In this document: positions 1-9,837 of the stretch, in pieces
Layout of the letters: the number at the start of each line of letters is the position of its first letter
Position numbering within the stretch: the stretch's first letter is position 1
Source of the DNA: Cupriavidus sp. UYMMa02A
GTDB lineage: Bacteria; Pseudomonadota; Gammaproteobacteria; Burkholderiales; Burkholderiaceae
Reading direction: 5' to 3'
Length of the DNA: 38,972 nucleotides
Assembly (NCBI GenBank): GCA_001725945.1
Contig: LRMT01000294.1
Span: 1 to 38,972 of the forward strand
The notes under the pieces: generated by a model
Told to the model about the DNA's origin: nothing
The model's database searches: none
The model's input: the letters and a program-made list of their open reading frames with translations, nothing else
Position numbers and translations under genes: made by a program

Positions 1-977
1 GCCGCGGGATCCGCCTGCGCGCGCTGGCGGCGGACGGGACAGTGCTCGTGACTACCGCGGCCTGTGCGGCCTTGGCGTTGCCGTGGTGCAGGCAGCCTGC
101 CCCGGCATCATCAAGCAGGAGTTTCCGCGCCGCGTGGCCCCGGTCATGGGCCTGTATTCGGCCGCGCTGATGGGCGGCGGCGCGCTCGGCGCGCAAATCG
201 CCCCGGTGATCGCGAACCTGGCCGGTTCGTGGCAGCAAGGGCTGGCCTGGTGGGCACTCCCGGTTGCGGCAGCGCTTGGCCTCGCGTGGCGGGCACTGCC
301 GGGCGCGCAGGATCGGCACCGGCAGTCCCTGCCGCGCACCGGCCGGCCAGCCAGCTTCTGCGCCGCCGCCGGACGTGGATGCTGATGGCCTGCTTCGGCG
401 TGATGAACGGCGGCTATGCCTCGCTCGTGGCATGGCTCGCGCCGTTCTATCAGCAGCACGGCTGGAGCGTGGCACGCAGCGGCAGCCTGGTGGCAGTGAT
501 GGCGATCGCCCAGGCAGCCGCGGCGCTGCTTCTGCCTACGCTGGCCGCGGCCCGTCATGATCGCCGGGCATGGATGGCAGCGGCGCTGGCTCTGCAGGCC
601 GCGGGCTTTGCCGGCCTGGCCCTGTGGCCCGAAGGTCGCCCCATATGCCCTATGCCTGGGCCATCATCGGCGGCGCCGGGCTGGGCGGCTGCTTCGCGCT
701 GTACCTGGTGGTGGCGCTCGACCACCTGCCGGACCCCGACAGCGCCGGCGCTCTGAGCGCGCTGATGCAGGGCGGCGGCTTCTTGCTGGCATCGCTGGCG
801 CCGTGGATCACCGCGGCGCTGCATTCGCGCACCGGCGATTTCGTCGCGGGATGGTGGTACCACCTTGGCTGCGTGGCGTTCGTGGCCGCGCTCACCATGC
901 GCCTGAACCCGGCGCGCTACGCCGTGTCGATGGCCGGCCACGGCCAGCTGTTCAGCGCAGCATGGCGTGCTCGATAA
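1..977 (+). CDS. MFS transporter, CynX/NimT type (5' partial, three frame breaks)
   Basis: This is the C-terminal two thirds of a major facilitator superfamily permease in the inner membrane. CynX/NimT relatives move small anions such as cyanate or nitroimidazole-type compounds, but the substrate here cannot be told. The text runs in three successive frames with repeated hydrophobic helices rich in Gly and Ala: GLYSAALMGGGALGAQ near 147-195, then a helix starting WMLMACFGVMNGGYASL near 376-426, then YAWAIIGGAGLGGCFALYLV near 652-711. Breaks lie near 64, 300-345 and 637. Each is repaired by adding one base, for example one C in the run at 636-640. The start lies outside the window. The gene overlaps the end of a possible small convergent ORF. 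Family assignment is good; substrate is unknown. Confidence 0.75.
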
Positions 978-1095
978 CGGCGCTGACATCCGCCGGATCG
1001 GGCCCGGTGTCGGGCGGCAGCGCGAACAGCGCGCCGGCCGCGGGCGTCAGCCCCTGCACGATGCGCAGGGCAATCACGATGAGCATGACCGGCAT
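952..1095 (-). CDS. possible small membrane peptide, unknown function
   Basis: A 47-codon ORF starts at an ATG preceded by GGGAGG at a 4-base spacing. It has a hydrophobic N-terminus (MPVMLIVIALRIVQG) followed by a short Pro/Asp-containing tail. It could be a small secreted or single-span membrane protein. It overlaps the last 26 bases of the convergent MFS gene. I do not recognise a family. The good ribosome binding site and hydrophobic start are the only support, so it may be chance. Confidence 0.3.
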   Translation of the reverse strand: MPVMLIVIALRIVQGLTPAAGALFALPPDTGPDPADVSAVIEHAMLR

Positions 1096-1620
1096 GGCGC
1101 CTCCCTGCATGGTTGGCCCGGGCCGGGAGGCCCGACGGCCAGTATCCGCCCCCGTTGGCATCGGTGGAAAACTGCCCCGGAACGCCGGAAGTGGCGCAAG
1201 CTTCGTGCCATCGCCATGACGCCTTCCACGCCCTACGTGGCACAGGACCGGGGAAAACGCTGTCCATTTTGGAGCAGGAACAGACCAAGCGTACCCAATT
1301 CTGCGTGCCCCCGGCGCAATCGCCAGGACTGCCGGTTCCGCGTTGCGGCACGTTGCTCCAGGCCGATGCCTTTGCGAGATTTATTTCCGATGTAACGCCA
1401 CATTACCCCGGGCATGGACCGAACCGCCGCCCTGACCGGGCTCGCAGGTTGCCCGCAAAGCCTTGTGGCGCAAGGCTTTCACGGCAACGTCTAGAAGCAG
1501 CGCCGCATGCCGTGCCGCGCATGCGTCATGTGAGACAGCCTTACAAGTGCAAGCGCGCAGCGCCGGGCGGCGTCGCTACATTGAAGCCGTGTTCAACGCG
1601 AACGAACCGGAGCCTCACAT
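1096..1620. other. intergenic region upstream of two small envelope genes
   Basis: About 520 bases without a convincing gene. Several short overlapping ORFs lack family signatures. The stretch near 1376-1407 is locally AT-rich and holds GTAA and TTAC half-sites eight bases apart (1392-1407). It could carry the promoter for the lipoprotein gene, but no clear -35/-10 pair was found. Confidence 0.4.
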
Positions 1621-1742
1621 GAAACGCGCCCTCTGCCTGACCGTGCTGCTGTCCACCACCGCAGCGCTGCTTTCCGCCTGCATCGTGGTACCGCCGCGCG
1701 CGGCCGCCGCCCGCCTACCACTATTACCACGACCGCTACTGA
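1621..1742 (+). CDS. small lipoprotein (one frame break)
   Basis: A predicted 40-residue lipoprotein. The start MKRALCLTVLLSTTAALL is a typical signal peptide followed by a lipobox ending SAC, so the mature protein would be lipidated at that Cys and anchored in the cell envelope. The reading frame breaks in the GC run around 1698-1712. With one base restored it ends in a Pro-rich then Tyr/His-rich tail (AYHYYHDRY) and stops at 1740-1742. It lies 39 bases before the YXWGXW-repeat gene and probably shares its transcript. Function is unknown. The lipobox is solid; the exact C-terminus depends on the repair. Confidence 0.6.
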
Positions 1743-1781
1743 TACCGCCCTGCCCGTCAACCAGACATCAGGAGAACCAAC

Positions 1782-2097
1782 ATGAAACGTCAATTCCTTC
1801 TCGCCGCAGCCGTCATCGCCGCCGGTGGCGCTTCGGCTTGCTCAGCCCCGCGCAGGCGCACGACGGTCCGGCCGCCTACGGCTATGGTCATCCGCCACCC
1901 CCGCCGCGTACGAACAACGCCCTGCGGGCCGCCAGGGCCAGGCGTGGGTGCCCGGTCACTGGGTCGGCCGCAGCGGCCGCTACGACTGGCGCGCCGGCTA
2001 CTGGCAAGCCCAACGGCCCGGCTACCGCTACGTGCCGGACCGCTGGGTGCAGAGCCCGCGCGGCTGGGTCATGCGGCCCGGATACTGGGCACGCTGA
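1782..2097 (+). CDS. YXWGXW repeat-containing secreted protein (two frame breaks)
   Basis: A 105-residue protein once two single-base losses (near 1838 and 1905-1915) are restored. The N-terminus MKRQFLLAAAVIAAGG with a downstream AQA site is a Sec signal peptide. The mature part carries aromatic repeats WVPGHWVG, RYDWRAGYW, YRYVPDRWVQ and WVMRPGYW, the pattern of the YXWGXW family, which is common in Burkholderiaceae periplasm and has no assigned function. An AGGAGA ribosome binding site precedes the ATG. It is paired with the upstream lipoprotein. The repeats are read directly; any structural role in the envelope would be a guess. Confidence 0.75.
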
Positions 2098-2785
2098 CAC
2101 GCCCGCCACCGGCATGACCGCGCGGTTGGTGGCAAGCCCCCGGAGCAGCAGTACAGCACGCTGCTCCGGCCTCATCCCGAGGGGCGAATCCCTCCTCGTC
2201 CAGAAGCACTAGATCGCATGTCCGGCATGCGCCGCAAGCGCCCCGGGCCCCAGAGAAACACGCGCGGTAAATGCCGTTTCATAATTGCGCCATCGAATGG
2301 CATTTGATTTTCCATTACCCCCCGAAGGGGTTATAAAATAGGCACGGCGCGCTCCGGAATAATCAAATCGGTTTCAGCTCTGAAACCATTCGGCAAACGC
2401 GTGTCTCAGATGTGATACGGTTGGCCACCCTTGCGGGAATGCCGTTCTCAAGACATTCTCCCGTCCGCAAGCGGGATTTTGGGTAGGTATTATGAAATTC
2501 GGTTCATTCCCGCCCGGCGTGCCACCGCATCCTCCCCGCTTGCAATCCATACCACCACCCCATAAGATGGTTTTAAGCCGATTTAGGAGCGAGAAACTTC
2601 GGGTTTGGGTTCGGGTCAACTTCCAGCCGCCGACAAGTTCCGAGCAGAAGAACGGAACAGGCCGGACATGGAAGCACGGGGGTCAGGGCAGTCAGCGGAC
2701 CGCAGCGCACGTCCGCTTGCCGTGCAATGTCTCCCCATACGCAAAGCGCCCGCATGCCCTCCCGAGTAAACGGGGAGTGACAACA
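2098..2785. other. long regulatory intergenic region before the LuxR-type regulator
   Basis: Nearly 690 bases without a supported gene. It becomes AT-richer around 2275-2345 and contains a C-run/G-run hairpin (CCCC...GGGG, 2319-2333) directly before a TTATAAAAT stretch. An 8-base perfect inverted repeat lies at 2370-2387. Near 2449-2473 the sequence carries imperfect inverted copies of CTTGCGGGA. This is the natural place for the promoter and operators of the downstream regulator and glycosyltransferase genes, but I could not assign a start site. Confidence 0.45.
2370..2387. promoter_or_regulatory. inverted repeat, operator-like
   Basis: Perfect 8-base arms GGTTTCAG and CTGAAACC are separated by two bases. 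It sits about 400 bases before the regulator start and is flanked by AAT and ATT. It has the size and symmetry of a dimeric repressor or activator site. No regulator can be named from sequence alone. Confidence 0.35.
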
Positions 2786-3726
2786 ATGAACGCCTTGCTG
2801 ATCGAGGAGCATCCTTTGCTCCGTCTCGGGCTGCTGCAGATGCTCGAGAACATCCAGGATTCCGGTCACGTCGCGGCGCTTGCGCCTGACGAAGTCGGGC
2901 GCACGACGACGTGCCGCACAACGCAGACCTGCTGGTCTTTGGCATGCCCGCCGACCCGCACATCGGGTGGGCACAATTGCAAGTTGCACGCGAATTGCTG
3001 TCGCCGCAGCGCATCCTGATCCTGGCCGACCAGTTGCCGCTGCACATGCCTGATGCGGACAGCGCGCGCGGCGTATGTGGCTGCCTGCCCAAATCGGCTT
3101 CGCTGGCGGTCATCGAGGCCGCCATCCGCCTCGCGGTTTCCTCCGTGCAAGGCCTTCTGTTCAGCGCCGAGACCGGCACCACGCCTTCGGCATCGCGCCC
3201 GGCACTGCCCGTCGCGCAGTCGCTGGCGTCTGCCGCACCGCTGCCGGTCTCGCAGCCCGAGCAGCTCTCGCTGACGAGCTGCGCCAGTGCACCGCGCAGC
3301 TCGCTGCGCAGCAGCGTCGCCGTGCGCGACCTGACCGGGCTCAGGCCCGGCCTGCCGCTGTCCGGCAGTACGCGCCCGGCCGACCCGCCCGCCGAGGCCG
3401 AGCCTAGCTACGACGAAGCCGAGATGCTGAAGATCACGCCGCGCCAGTACGAGGTGCTGGTGCTGCTCGCGCGCGGCTACCCGATCAAGACCGTCAGCCG
3501 CATGCTGAATATTTCCGTGGCCACGGTGAAGAGCCATGCATGCACGCTCTACCAGCGGCTCAAGGTGCGCAACAAGGGCGAAGCGGTCTACGCCGCCCTG
3601 CAGCGCGGGGCGACGCTGGAATGGGTGAGCGGCGACGAGCGCGTGACACGGGACAGCAGCATGCGCCCCGTCGTCGCGCGCCACAGCGAAGCGGGCGCCT
3701 ACGAAGTTGCAAGCCCGACGCTCTGA
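2786..3726 (+). CDS. LuxR-family transcriptional regulator with degenerate receiver domain (one frame break)
   Basis: A 313-residue DNA-binding regulator after restoring one base near 2905. The start ATG follows GGGGAG. Residues 1-130 resemble a response-regulator receiver, but the acidic pair is Glu7-Glu8 (LLIEEHP) and the usual phosphoacceptor Asp position reads Val in LLVFGMP, so phosphorylation of the normal site looks impossible. A long Pro/Ser/Ala-rich linker of roughly 80-100 residues follows. The C-terminal LuxR helix-turn-helix begins ITPRQYEVLVLLARGY and contains SVATVKSHACTLYQRL. It lies at the edge of the polysaccharide island and 76 bases before a glycosyltransferase gene, so it is a candidate regulator of EPS genes, which is inference. 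The helix-turn-helix call is secure. Confidence 0.8.
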
Positions 3727-3802
3727 ACACCAGCATCAGCGCTGTGCCCGCACGAGACGGGCCGGCGCTGCCCGGGTCCACCCGGGACCGAAGGGGTCAG
3801 CC

Positions 3803-4741
3803 ATGTCAGCCAGCACTTTCCTGCCCACGTTTTCCGTGTGCGTCGACACGCGCGACAATCCGGATGGCCTGCGGCAAACGCTGCAGTCGATCCTTGCATC
3901 CACCATGCCGCCGCACGAGATTCTAGTCTCGGACGACAGCAGCAACTACGACACGCGGCAGATGATGCGGGAGGTGTATGGCACGATCCCGTATCTCGAA
4001 GGGCCGCGGCGCACGCCGGCGGCCAACCGTAACCGGCTCGTGCGTGCCGCGACCGGCTCGCATGTGCTGTTCATCGACGACACAACACTGCTGGGCGAGA
4101 CCTTCCTGCAGCAGATGGCGGAACGGATCGCGGACGACTATATCCACCGGGCACAGGTGGGAAACGCGGTTGCGCCGCTGATCCTGACTGGCATGGAGAT
4201 GCGGGACGGGCGCTGCTGCAGGCCCTGCAAGGCTTCGTTCCTCGGCTATCCGTCGCCCGAATACAAATGCGGCGAACAGCCACAATCGGTGGTACTGCAT
4301 TGTGCGGTATTCCCGCGCCAGCTGTTCGAGCAAGGGCGCTTCAACGAACGGCTCTCGTGCGGTTATGACACCGTCGATTTGGTCGATCATGCCGTCCATG
4401 AATGGGGGCACCGCATCGAGCTGGTGCCGAGCGCGGTGAATCGAAGCCTTCGGAACCGCTCCGGTGCGGCGACCCCCGATGAGTCCGTGCTCGACGATGC
4501 CTCACGATTCTATGCCGTATTTCGCGGCTACCGGCATCTCCAGCATCGTCCGTTTGCCGCGTCGACATTCCTCCTTCTGGCATGGAGCGACATACTCTAC
4601 AAGCGTGTGCGAACCGACGGTTTGCAAGGCGCCGCTGCCGTCTGGCGTACGCTTGGCCATTTCCGCCGACTGCTGCGCGAATGTGGCCAGGACTATCCCG
4701 GGTTTGACGATAAGGCAAGACTTCGGGAACCTGCCACCTGA
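3803..4741 (+). CDS. glycosyltransferase family 2
   Basis: An intact 312-residue cytoplasmic GT-A fold glycosyltransferase. The N-terminus FSVCVDTRDNPDGLRQTL leads to the nucleotide-binding strand with DDSS at 44-47, and the metal-binding DXD equivalent is IDD at 91-93. An AAGGGG site precedes the chosen ATG; an upstream in-frame extension overlaps the regulator and lacks such a site. Six Cys residues (138, 139, 142, 156, 167, 186) cluster in the acceptor-side half, which is unusual for this family. It probably adds one sugar of the EPS repeat. Donor and acceptor are unknown. It ends 4 bases from the convergent FemAB-like gene. Confidence 0.82.
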   Translation: MSASTFLPTFSVCVDTRDNPDGLRQTLQSILASTMPPHEILVSDDSSNYDTRQMMREVYGTIPYLEGPRRTPAANRNRLVRAATGSHVLFIDDTTLLGETFLQQMAERIADDYIHRAQVGNAVAPLILTGMEMRDGRCCRPCKASFLGYPSPEYKCGEQPQSVVLHCAVFPRQLFEQGRFNERLSCGYDTVDLVDHAVHEWGHRIELVPSAVNRSLRNRSGAATPDESVLDDASRFYAVFRGYRHLQHRPFAASTFLLLAWSDILYKRVRTDGLQGAAAVWRTLGHFRRLLRECGQDYPGFDDKARLREPAT

Positions 4742-4745
4742 AGCG

Positions 4746-5837
4746 CTACCGGCGACAAGCTTCGACCTCGGCAAGGTCGTCTCCGACACTTCCATCTCCC
4801 GCGGTCCCCGCACGACGCCTGTAGGCCGGGAAAAACCCCTTCATATCGGCGAGAACCGACTTGTCTCCTCCGCAAAGCGCCACATATCGTTGCGGATCGA
4901 TAATCACACGCTGGGTGCGGAAAACGTGAGTGTCCGAAGAAAACCCCTTCTTGAAATTGAACAGGGAATCCGCGGACGATCCACCGACGCCACCACCGAG
5001 GTGAAGCCGCTTGAGACCTCGCTCGCGGCCCCAGCTACGCGCAATGTGCGTAATGATCTTGCTGGGCTGTCGATGCAGATAATGGTGATCCATCCCGAAC
5101 AGATGGGCTTGCATGATGCCCGCATCCCATGCCACCGAGAACAGTGTGGCGCCGATGACCTGCCCCGCCTCCTCCGCCAGGAAGAGCCTCAGGTTGGCGC
5201 CCGTTTCCGCCATCAGCACCCGGTAATAGCGCTCGTCAAAACAATAGCTGGGTGCAGCGTCCACGCGGCGCATCGTCTGATTGTAGAGACGGACGAATGT
5301 CGGCAGGGCGCTCCCATCATGGTCGACACGGACGGTTACGCCCGCCTCGAGCGCCTTGACAATGTCGTGCCGATGACCTCGACGGGTCTCGCGCCAGTGC
5401 GCGTCTGCGCTCTTCGTCAGATCTACGGACACCGTCATGCCTTGCTCGACGACTTCCCCCATAGCGCTTCGCCAGTGCGCATTCAACAAGGGATGCAACC
5501 GAATGAACCATGAGATGCAGCCCGTTTCACGCAGCCGCTCGACAATTGCGCGCATGGCTGCTTCGACGAAACCGCGAGAAACATCATCGCTGACAACCGG
5601 CCCGCCATATCCGTATGGCGATACGGCGTCCCACCCTTCTGCGTCGACGTGCCTGCGAATGATCGGCATGAGCAGTTCCTGCTCGCCGTCGGTAGCATAG
5701 AGCCCGCGCGCCTTGCCGCTGTCACCAAACTCCGCGGCCCGCATCCAGCCTGGCAGATGGTAGCAATCGTGCGGACATCGCTTGAGCACCGCCGCCCACT
5801 CGGAAGCAGAGGTCCCCAGGAACTTGACTTGAATCAT
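4746..5837 (-). CDS. FemAB/GNAT-like acyltransferase (Acetyltransf_6 type)
   Basis: An intact 363-residue protein with the double GNAT-like fold of FemAB-related enzymes. The conserved C-terminal block reads LKRLHLGGGVGG followed by DSLFNFKKGF, and the middle has GQVIGATLFS, both characteristic of the family. GGGGAGGA precedes the ATG, which supports this start over an upstream in-frame one. Family members transfer acyl or aminoacyl groups to amino sugars or peptidoglycan peptides. In polysaccharide clusters they usually decorate an amino sugar. It lies downstream of the sugar aminotransferase on the same strand, after a 209-base gap, so acylating that 4-amino sugar is a reasonable inference. 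The acyl donor is unknown. Confidence 0.75.
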   Translation of the reverse strand: MIQVKFLGTSASEWAAVLKRCPHDCYHLPGWMRAAEFGDSGKARGLYATDGEQELLMPIIRRHVDAEGWDAVSPYGYGGPVVSDDVSRGFVEAAMRAIVERLRETGCISWFIRLHPLLNAHWRSAMGEVVEQGMTVSVDLTKSADAHWRETRRGHRHDIVKALEAGVTVRVDHDGSALPTFVRLYNQTMRRVDAAPSYCFDERYYRVLMAETGANLRLFLAEEAGQVIGATLFSVAWDAGIMQAHLFGMDHHYLHRQPSKIITHIARSWGRERGLKRLHLGGGVGGSSADSLFNFKKGFSSDTHVFRTQRVIIDPQRYVALCGGDKSVLADMKGFFPAYRRRAGTAGDGSVGDDLAEVEACRR

Positions 5838-6046
5838 GTCTTCCTCCCCGAAATTCCTGCCATCCAATCGCGGACATGGTCGGTGGTCGCGAATGCTTCC
5901 GCGCACCGGCCGCGCGGACATTGGCGGTCAATGCCTTGCGATGCCGTGTCCCGTCGCGGGATCGATCCGTATGCCCGCCGCTCCCTGTCATTCTCCAATC
6001 TGCCCTCGCAATGTGTGCCTTGCCCTGCAAGCCGGCGCATTGACCG

Positions 6047-7242
6047 TCACGACACCGCCGCTTCGACGGGTCGTGTGGCTCTGATCACAACGTCCCGCAC
6101 GACCTGTGCCGTCTTCGCGACCTCGGCGTCGGTCAGCGTAGGATGGACCAGCAGCATCAGACTGGTCTCGCCTAGCTGCCTGGCGACAGGCAATCGATGC
6201 GCCGGCCGCCAGCCCGTATTGTCGAAGGCCTTCTCCAGATACACCTCCGAGCATGTGCCGGCGTAGCAAGGCACGCCCCTGGCCAGGACCTCCGACATGA
6301 TGCGATCGCGGCACCAGTCGCTGCGCAGGGCTTCCGGCCGGACGTAGGCGTAGAACTTGTACCAGGCGTGCTCGCTGTGCTCGGGTGGCAGCGGAACCCG
6401 TATCGCGTCCATGTCCTGAAACGCTTCGGCAAGCCACCTTGCGTGTCGGCTGCGCCGCCGCGTCCAGTCGGGCATCGACGCCAACTGGAGGCGACCGATC
6501 GCCGCCTGCATCTCCAGCATGCGCCAGTTCGTGCCAAACGATTCGTGGAGCCAGCGAAAACCGGGAGGATGTTCGCGCTTGTAGACGGCGTCCCAGCTCT
6601 TGCCATGGTCCTTGTATGACCACATGCCGGACCACAGCTCGGGGCTGCTGGTCGTCACCATGCCTCCTTCACCTCCCGTCGTCATGATCTTGTCCTGGCA
6701 AAACGACCACGCGCCGATGTCTCCGATGGTGCCGACCGACCGCCCGCGATGACGGGCGCCATGCGCCTGTGCGCAATCTTCGATCACCTTGATTCCGTGC
6801 GCATCGGCGAGGGCCATGATCGGCTCCATCTCGCAGGGATAGCCCGCCAGGTGGACGCAGATGATGGCTCGGGTGCGACGGGTCAACATGGGCGCGATGG
6901 TCTGTGCCGTGAGGTTGCCGCTGTCGACACAGACATCCGCAAAACCGGAATCGCGCCGGCATTGACCACGCAGGAAACGCTGGCCATGAAGGTGCGCGGC
7001 GTGACGATGACTTCATCGCCCGGGCCGATACCCAACGCCCGAAGCGCAACATCGAGTGCCAACGTGCCATTGGCGAGCGCCACGGCATGAGGCACGCCAC
7101 ACCAATGCGCGAACTCGCTCTCAAATTCGCGGCATTGCGTTCCGGTCCAGTAGTTCACGCGATTCGAAAGCAGAACCTTCTGCACGGCGGCTGCCTCTTC
7201 GGGCGTGAAACTGGGCCAGGGCGAGAGTTGGGTATCTAGCAT
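6047..7242 (-). CDS. DegT/DnrJ/EryC1/StrS family sugar aminotransferase (one frame break)
   Basis: A 398-residue PLP-dependent aminotransferase that would convert a nucleotide 4-keto sugar to its 4-amino form in the cytoplasm. The N-terminal half shows ALANGTLALDVALRALGIGPGDEV, written here as the cofactor phosphate-binding and fold signature, and VIEDCAQAHGA contains the PLP-ring Asp. The Schiff-base lysine is in SFCQDKIMTTGGEGG. One base is missing in the T run (A run on the plus strand) at 6941-6944; restoring it joins the two halves at the expected place. The start MLDTQL is preceded by GAGGTGG. With the 4,6-dehydratase gene transcribed away from it across a shared 547-base region, it probably supplies an amino sugar for the repeat unit. 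Confidence 0.82.
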
Positions 7243-7789
7243 GGGAAGGCCACCTCGGACATGAGAATTGAAGACACTGTAGCGAAGCAAGATCGGCAAC
7301 AGAAAAGCGCTCGATGGCCATCAACCCAAGGGGCCAGTGGCCGTCGAACTCGGGACGCAAGACGTCCTCAAGCAGCCTTCTCTCGCACTCATCTAATCAA
7401 ATCTGTGGCATTCAGTGAAGGTCACCATATGGCTTAGATCGCTCGGCCTAGCCTGAGGGAGGCCATGCCTGTGTGATGCGATTATTTCCGTCCCACTGTT
7501 GGTACGCGAGCGCACATTGGCGTGTTGCACGCGAATCCGCGATAGCATAATGACTTCCATCGGGATGTGCGTCCAAGTGTCCAGTCGCGCTGACGGGATG
7601 AACGCCAAAACGGGAGCCAACAGCAACAAGCACAGTGCTCCCGGCCTTCGGATCTTCCGATCGAAGGAGCCACAAGACAATGCTGAACCGGGCACAACTC
7701 CTCCCGCTCACCACACCATCGTGTTGTCGGGATTCAGGTCTGGACATAGCGATGCCTCGGCCAACGACGGTGCATGGAGATGCCAGCAG
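7243..7789. other. divergent intergenic region between aminotransferase and 4,6-dehydratase genes
   Basis: A 547-base region from which two divergent operons start. A minus-strand ORF of 99 codons (7448-7747) is open but has no recognisable motif, and I do not call it. An inverted repeat CCTTCG...CGAAGG lies at 7645-7667. It probably contains both promoters, but I could not place them. Confidence 0.4.
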
Positions 7790-9837
7790 ATGACTAACCT
7801 GATTTCACGCTGCTGGTCGCCCTTCCGAGACGGCGCAAAGTCGCGCTCATGCTTTCGGCGGATCTGGTTGCACTGCCGATGTGCTTCGCCTTTGCATTGT
7901 TCCTTCGCGCCGGAAACCTTGAGCTGCTTGTCCAGTACGGCATTACGCCGCCGCTGATCATCGCGGCGTGCACCATCCCCGTCTTCTCGATGAGCGGGCT
8001 GTACCGCACCGTGGTCAGATACTTCGACCTGAGGGTCTTGTGGACCACCGGTACAAGCCTGGCCTGCCTGGTGGGCCTGACGTATGCGCTGTCGTTTCTA
8101 GTGCATCTCGACAGACTGCCTCGCACCGGGCTTCTCATCTACTGGTTCATCGCGTTCGCGTATGTCGTGATCTCGCGCTTCGTCGCGCGCGCGCTGCTGA
8201 CTCGCACGCAACAGAAGCAGAAAGTCCAGAATGAGCCCGCTGCCTTGCGCGTTGGCATCTTTGGTGCTGGCGAGGCGGGATTCCAGCTGGCCATTGCCAT
8301 GCGCGCGAGCCGCAGTCACAAGGCAGTCTGTTTCTTTGATGACGACCTGACGCTCAGCAGAAGCATCTTCGCGGATCTCCCCGTCTACCACAGTGGCCAG
8401 ATGCGCAACCGGATCGCCGAGCACGCCATCAATGAAGTCGTACTGGCCGTGCCGTCGTTGTCGAGCGAACGCCGCCGGCAGCTTGTCGACAGGCTGCATC
8501 GTTACTCGGTCAGTGTGCGAACCGTGCCATCGCTGCTCGAGCTGGTCGACCGGAAGATCACGGTGCAGTCTATCCGCAACGTCGAAGTCGAAGACCTGCT
8601 GGGACGTGACGTCGTGCCGCCGCGCGAAGACCTGTTTGCGAAGTGTACGCAGCGAAAGATCGTGATGGTGACGGGTGCCGGTGGCTCCATCGGCAAGGAG
8701 CTTTGCCGGCAGGTTGCCACACAGGGGCCACAACGGCTCATCCTGTTCGACCACTCGGAATATGCGCTCTACGCAATCGAACAGGAATTGCGCCAGCGCT
8801 ATCCCGACTTGCAGATCACGGCGCGCATCGGCTCGGTTTGCGATGCTTCCGCAATGTCCGCCGCGCTGCGCGGACAAGAGGTCGACACGATCTACCACGC
8901 GGCGGCCTACAAGCATGTGCCGCTCGTGGAAGGGAACATGTCCGAAGGCATTCGCAACAATGTGCTGGGATCGTGCACCGTTGCCAACCTTGCGGACCAC
9001 TTCGGCGTCCAGACCTGCGTGCTCATCTCCACGGACAAGGCGGTACGGCCGACCAACGTTATGGGCGCCAGCAAGCGTGTGGCCGAGCTTGTCTTCCAGG
9101 CCGCGGCCGCGCGTGCCAGCACGCGAACAGTGTTCTCGATGGTGCGCTTCGGCAACGTATTGGGCTCCTCCGGTTCGGTGGTGCCCCTGTTCCGCAGGCA
9201 GATTCGGGAAGGGGGCCCGATCACCATCACGCATCCCGACGTTATCCGCTTCTTCATGCTGATCCCCGAGGCGGCGCAACTGGTGATCCAGGCCGGCGCG
9301 ATGGCAAAGGGAGGAGAGGTCTTCGTTCTTGACATGGGCAAGCCTATCCGGATCATCGACCTCGCACGCACGATGATAGAAATGTCCGGGTTGGTCGAGA
9401 AGACGCGCAAGAATCCGGCTGGAGAAATCGAGATCAAGGTGGTGGGTCTTCGCCCGGGAGAAAAGCTGTTCGAAGAACTTCTGATCGGCGGTGAGGTAAC
9501 ACCGAGCGGACACGAACGCATCCTCTGTTCGAACGAGCCTTTCCTCGAGGATGCCGATCTGCACAACAAGCTCGATTGCCTGATCTCCGCGTGCAATACG
9601 CGCGACGAGCTGGAGATCCAGCTCGCCCTGCAGAGCCTGGTGCCTGAATATGCCCCGTACAGTTCGCTAGACTCGCCACGCCGCCAGACAGCCGCCGCGA
9701 GGCCGGAGGGAGCACAACCAGTTCAGCTACCGCTTCGCGCAAGCGCCCCTGGCAGGCTGAGGTCCGCCGAAGTCGCGACGGACCTGAAACATGCGACGTT
9801 GTCGAGATCCGGCGAGGACGAACTGAGGAAGGCGTGA
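7790..9837 (+). CDS. membrane nucleoside-diphosphate-sugar 4,6-dehydratase, WbpM/PglF/CapD type (one frame break)
   Basis: A 682-residue protein once one base is restored near 7812; without it the apparent start is at 7849. Four N-terminal membrane helices (to about residue 125) precede a CoA-binding-like Rossmann domain starting GIFGAGEAGFQLA. The C-terminal extended SDR domain has the dinucleotide motif TGAGGSIGKEL and the catalytic block STDKAVRPTNVMGASK. Met replaces the usual Tyr of YXXXK, as is standard in the WbpM/PglF/FlaA1 group. The enzyme removes water from UDP-GlcNAc to give the 4-keto-6-deoxy sugar that feeds an aminotransferase. It heads the rightward operon. The family is certain; stereochemistry of the product is not shown. 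Confidence 0.88.

Noticed and set aside
4464..5513. 349-codon plus-strand open frame
   Set aside because: Overlaps the end of the GT2 gene and runs antisense to the FemAB-like gene; no start signal or family.
8098..9564. 488-codon minus-strand open frame
   Set aside because: It lies entirely opposite the 4,6-dehydratase gene. It has no family motif and an Arg/His/Asp-heavy composition typical of antisense frames in GC-rich DNA.
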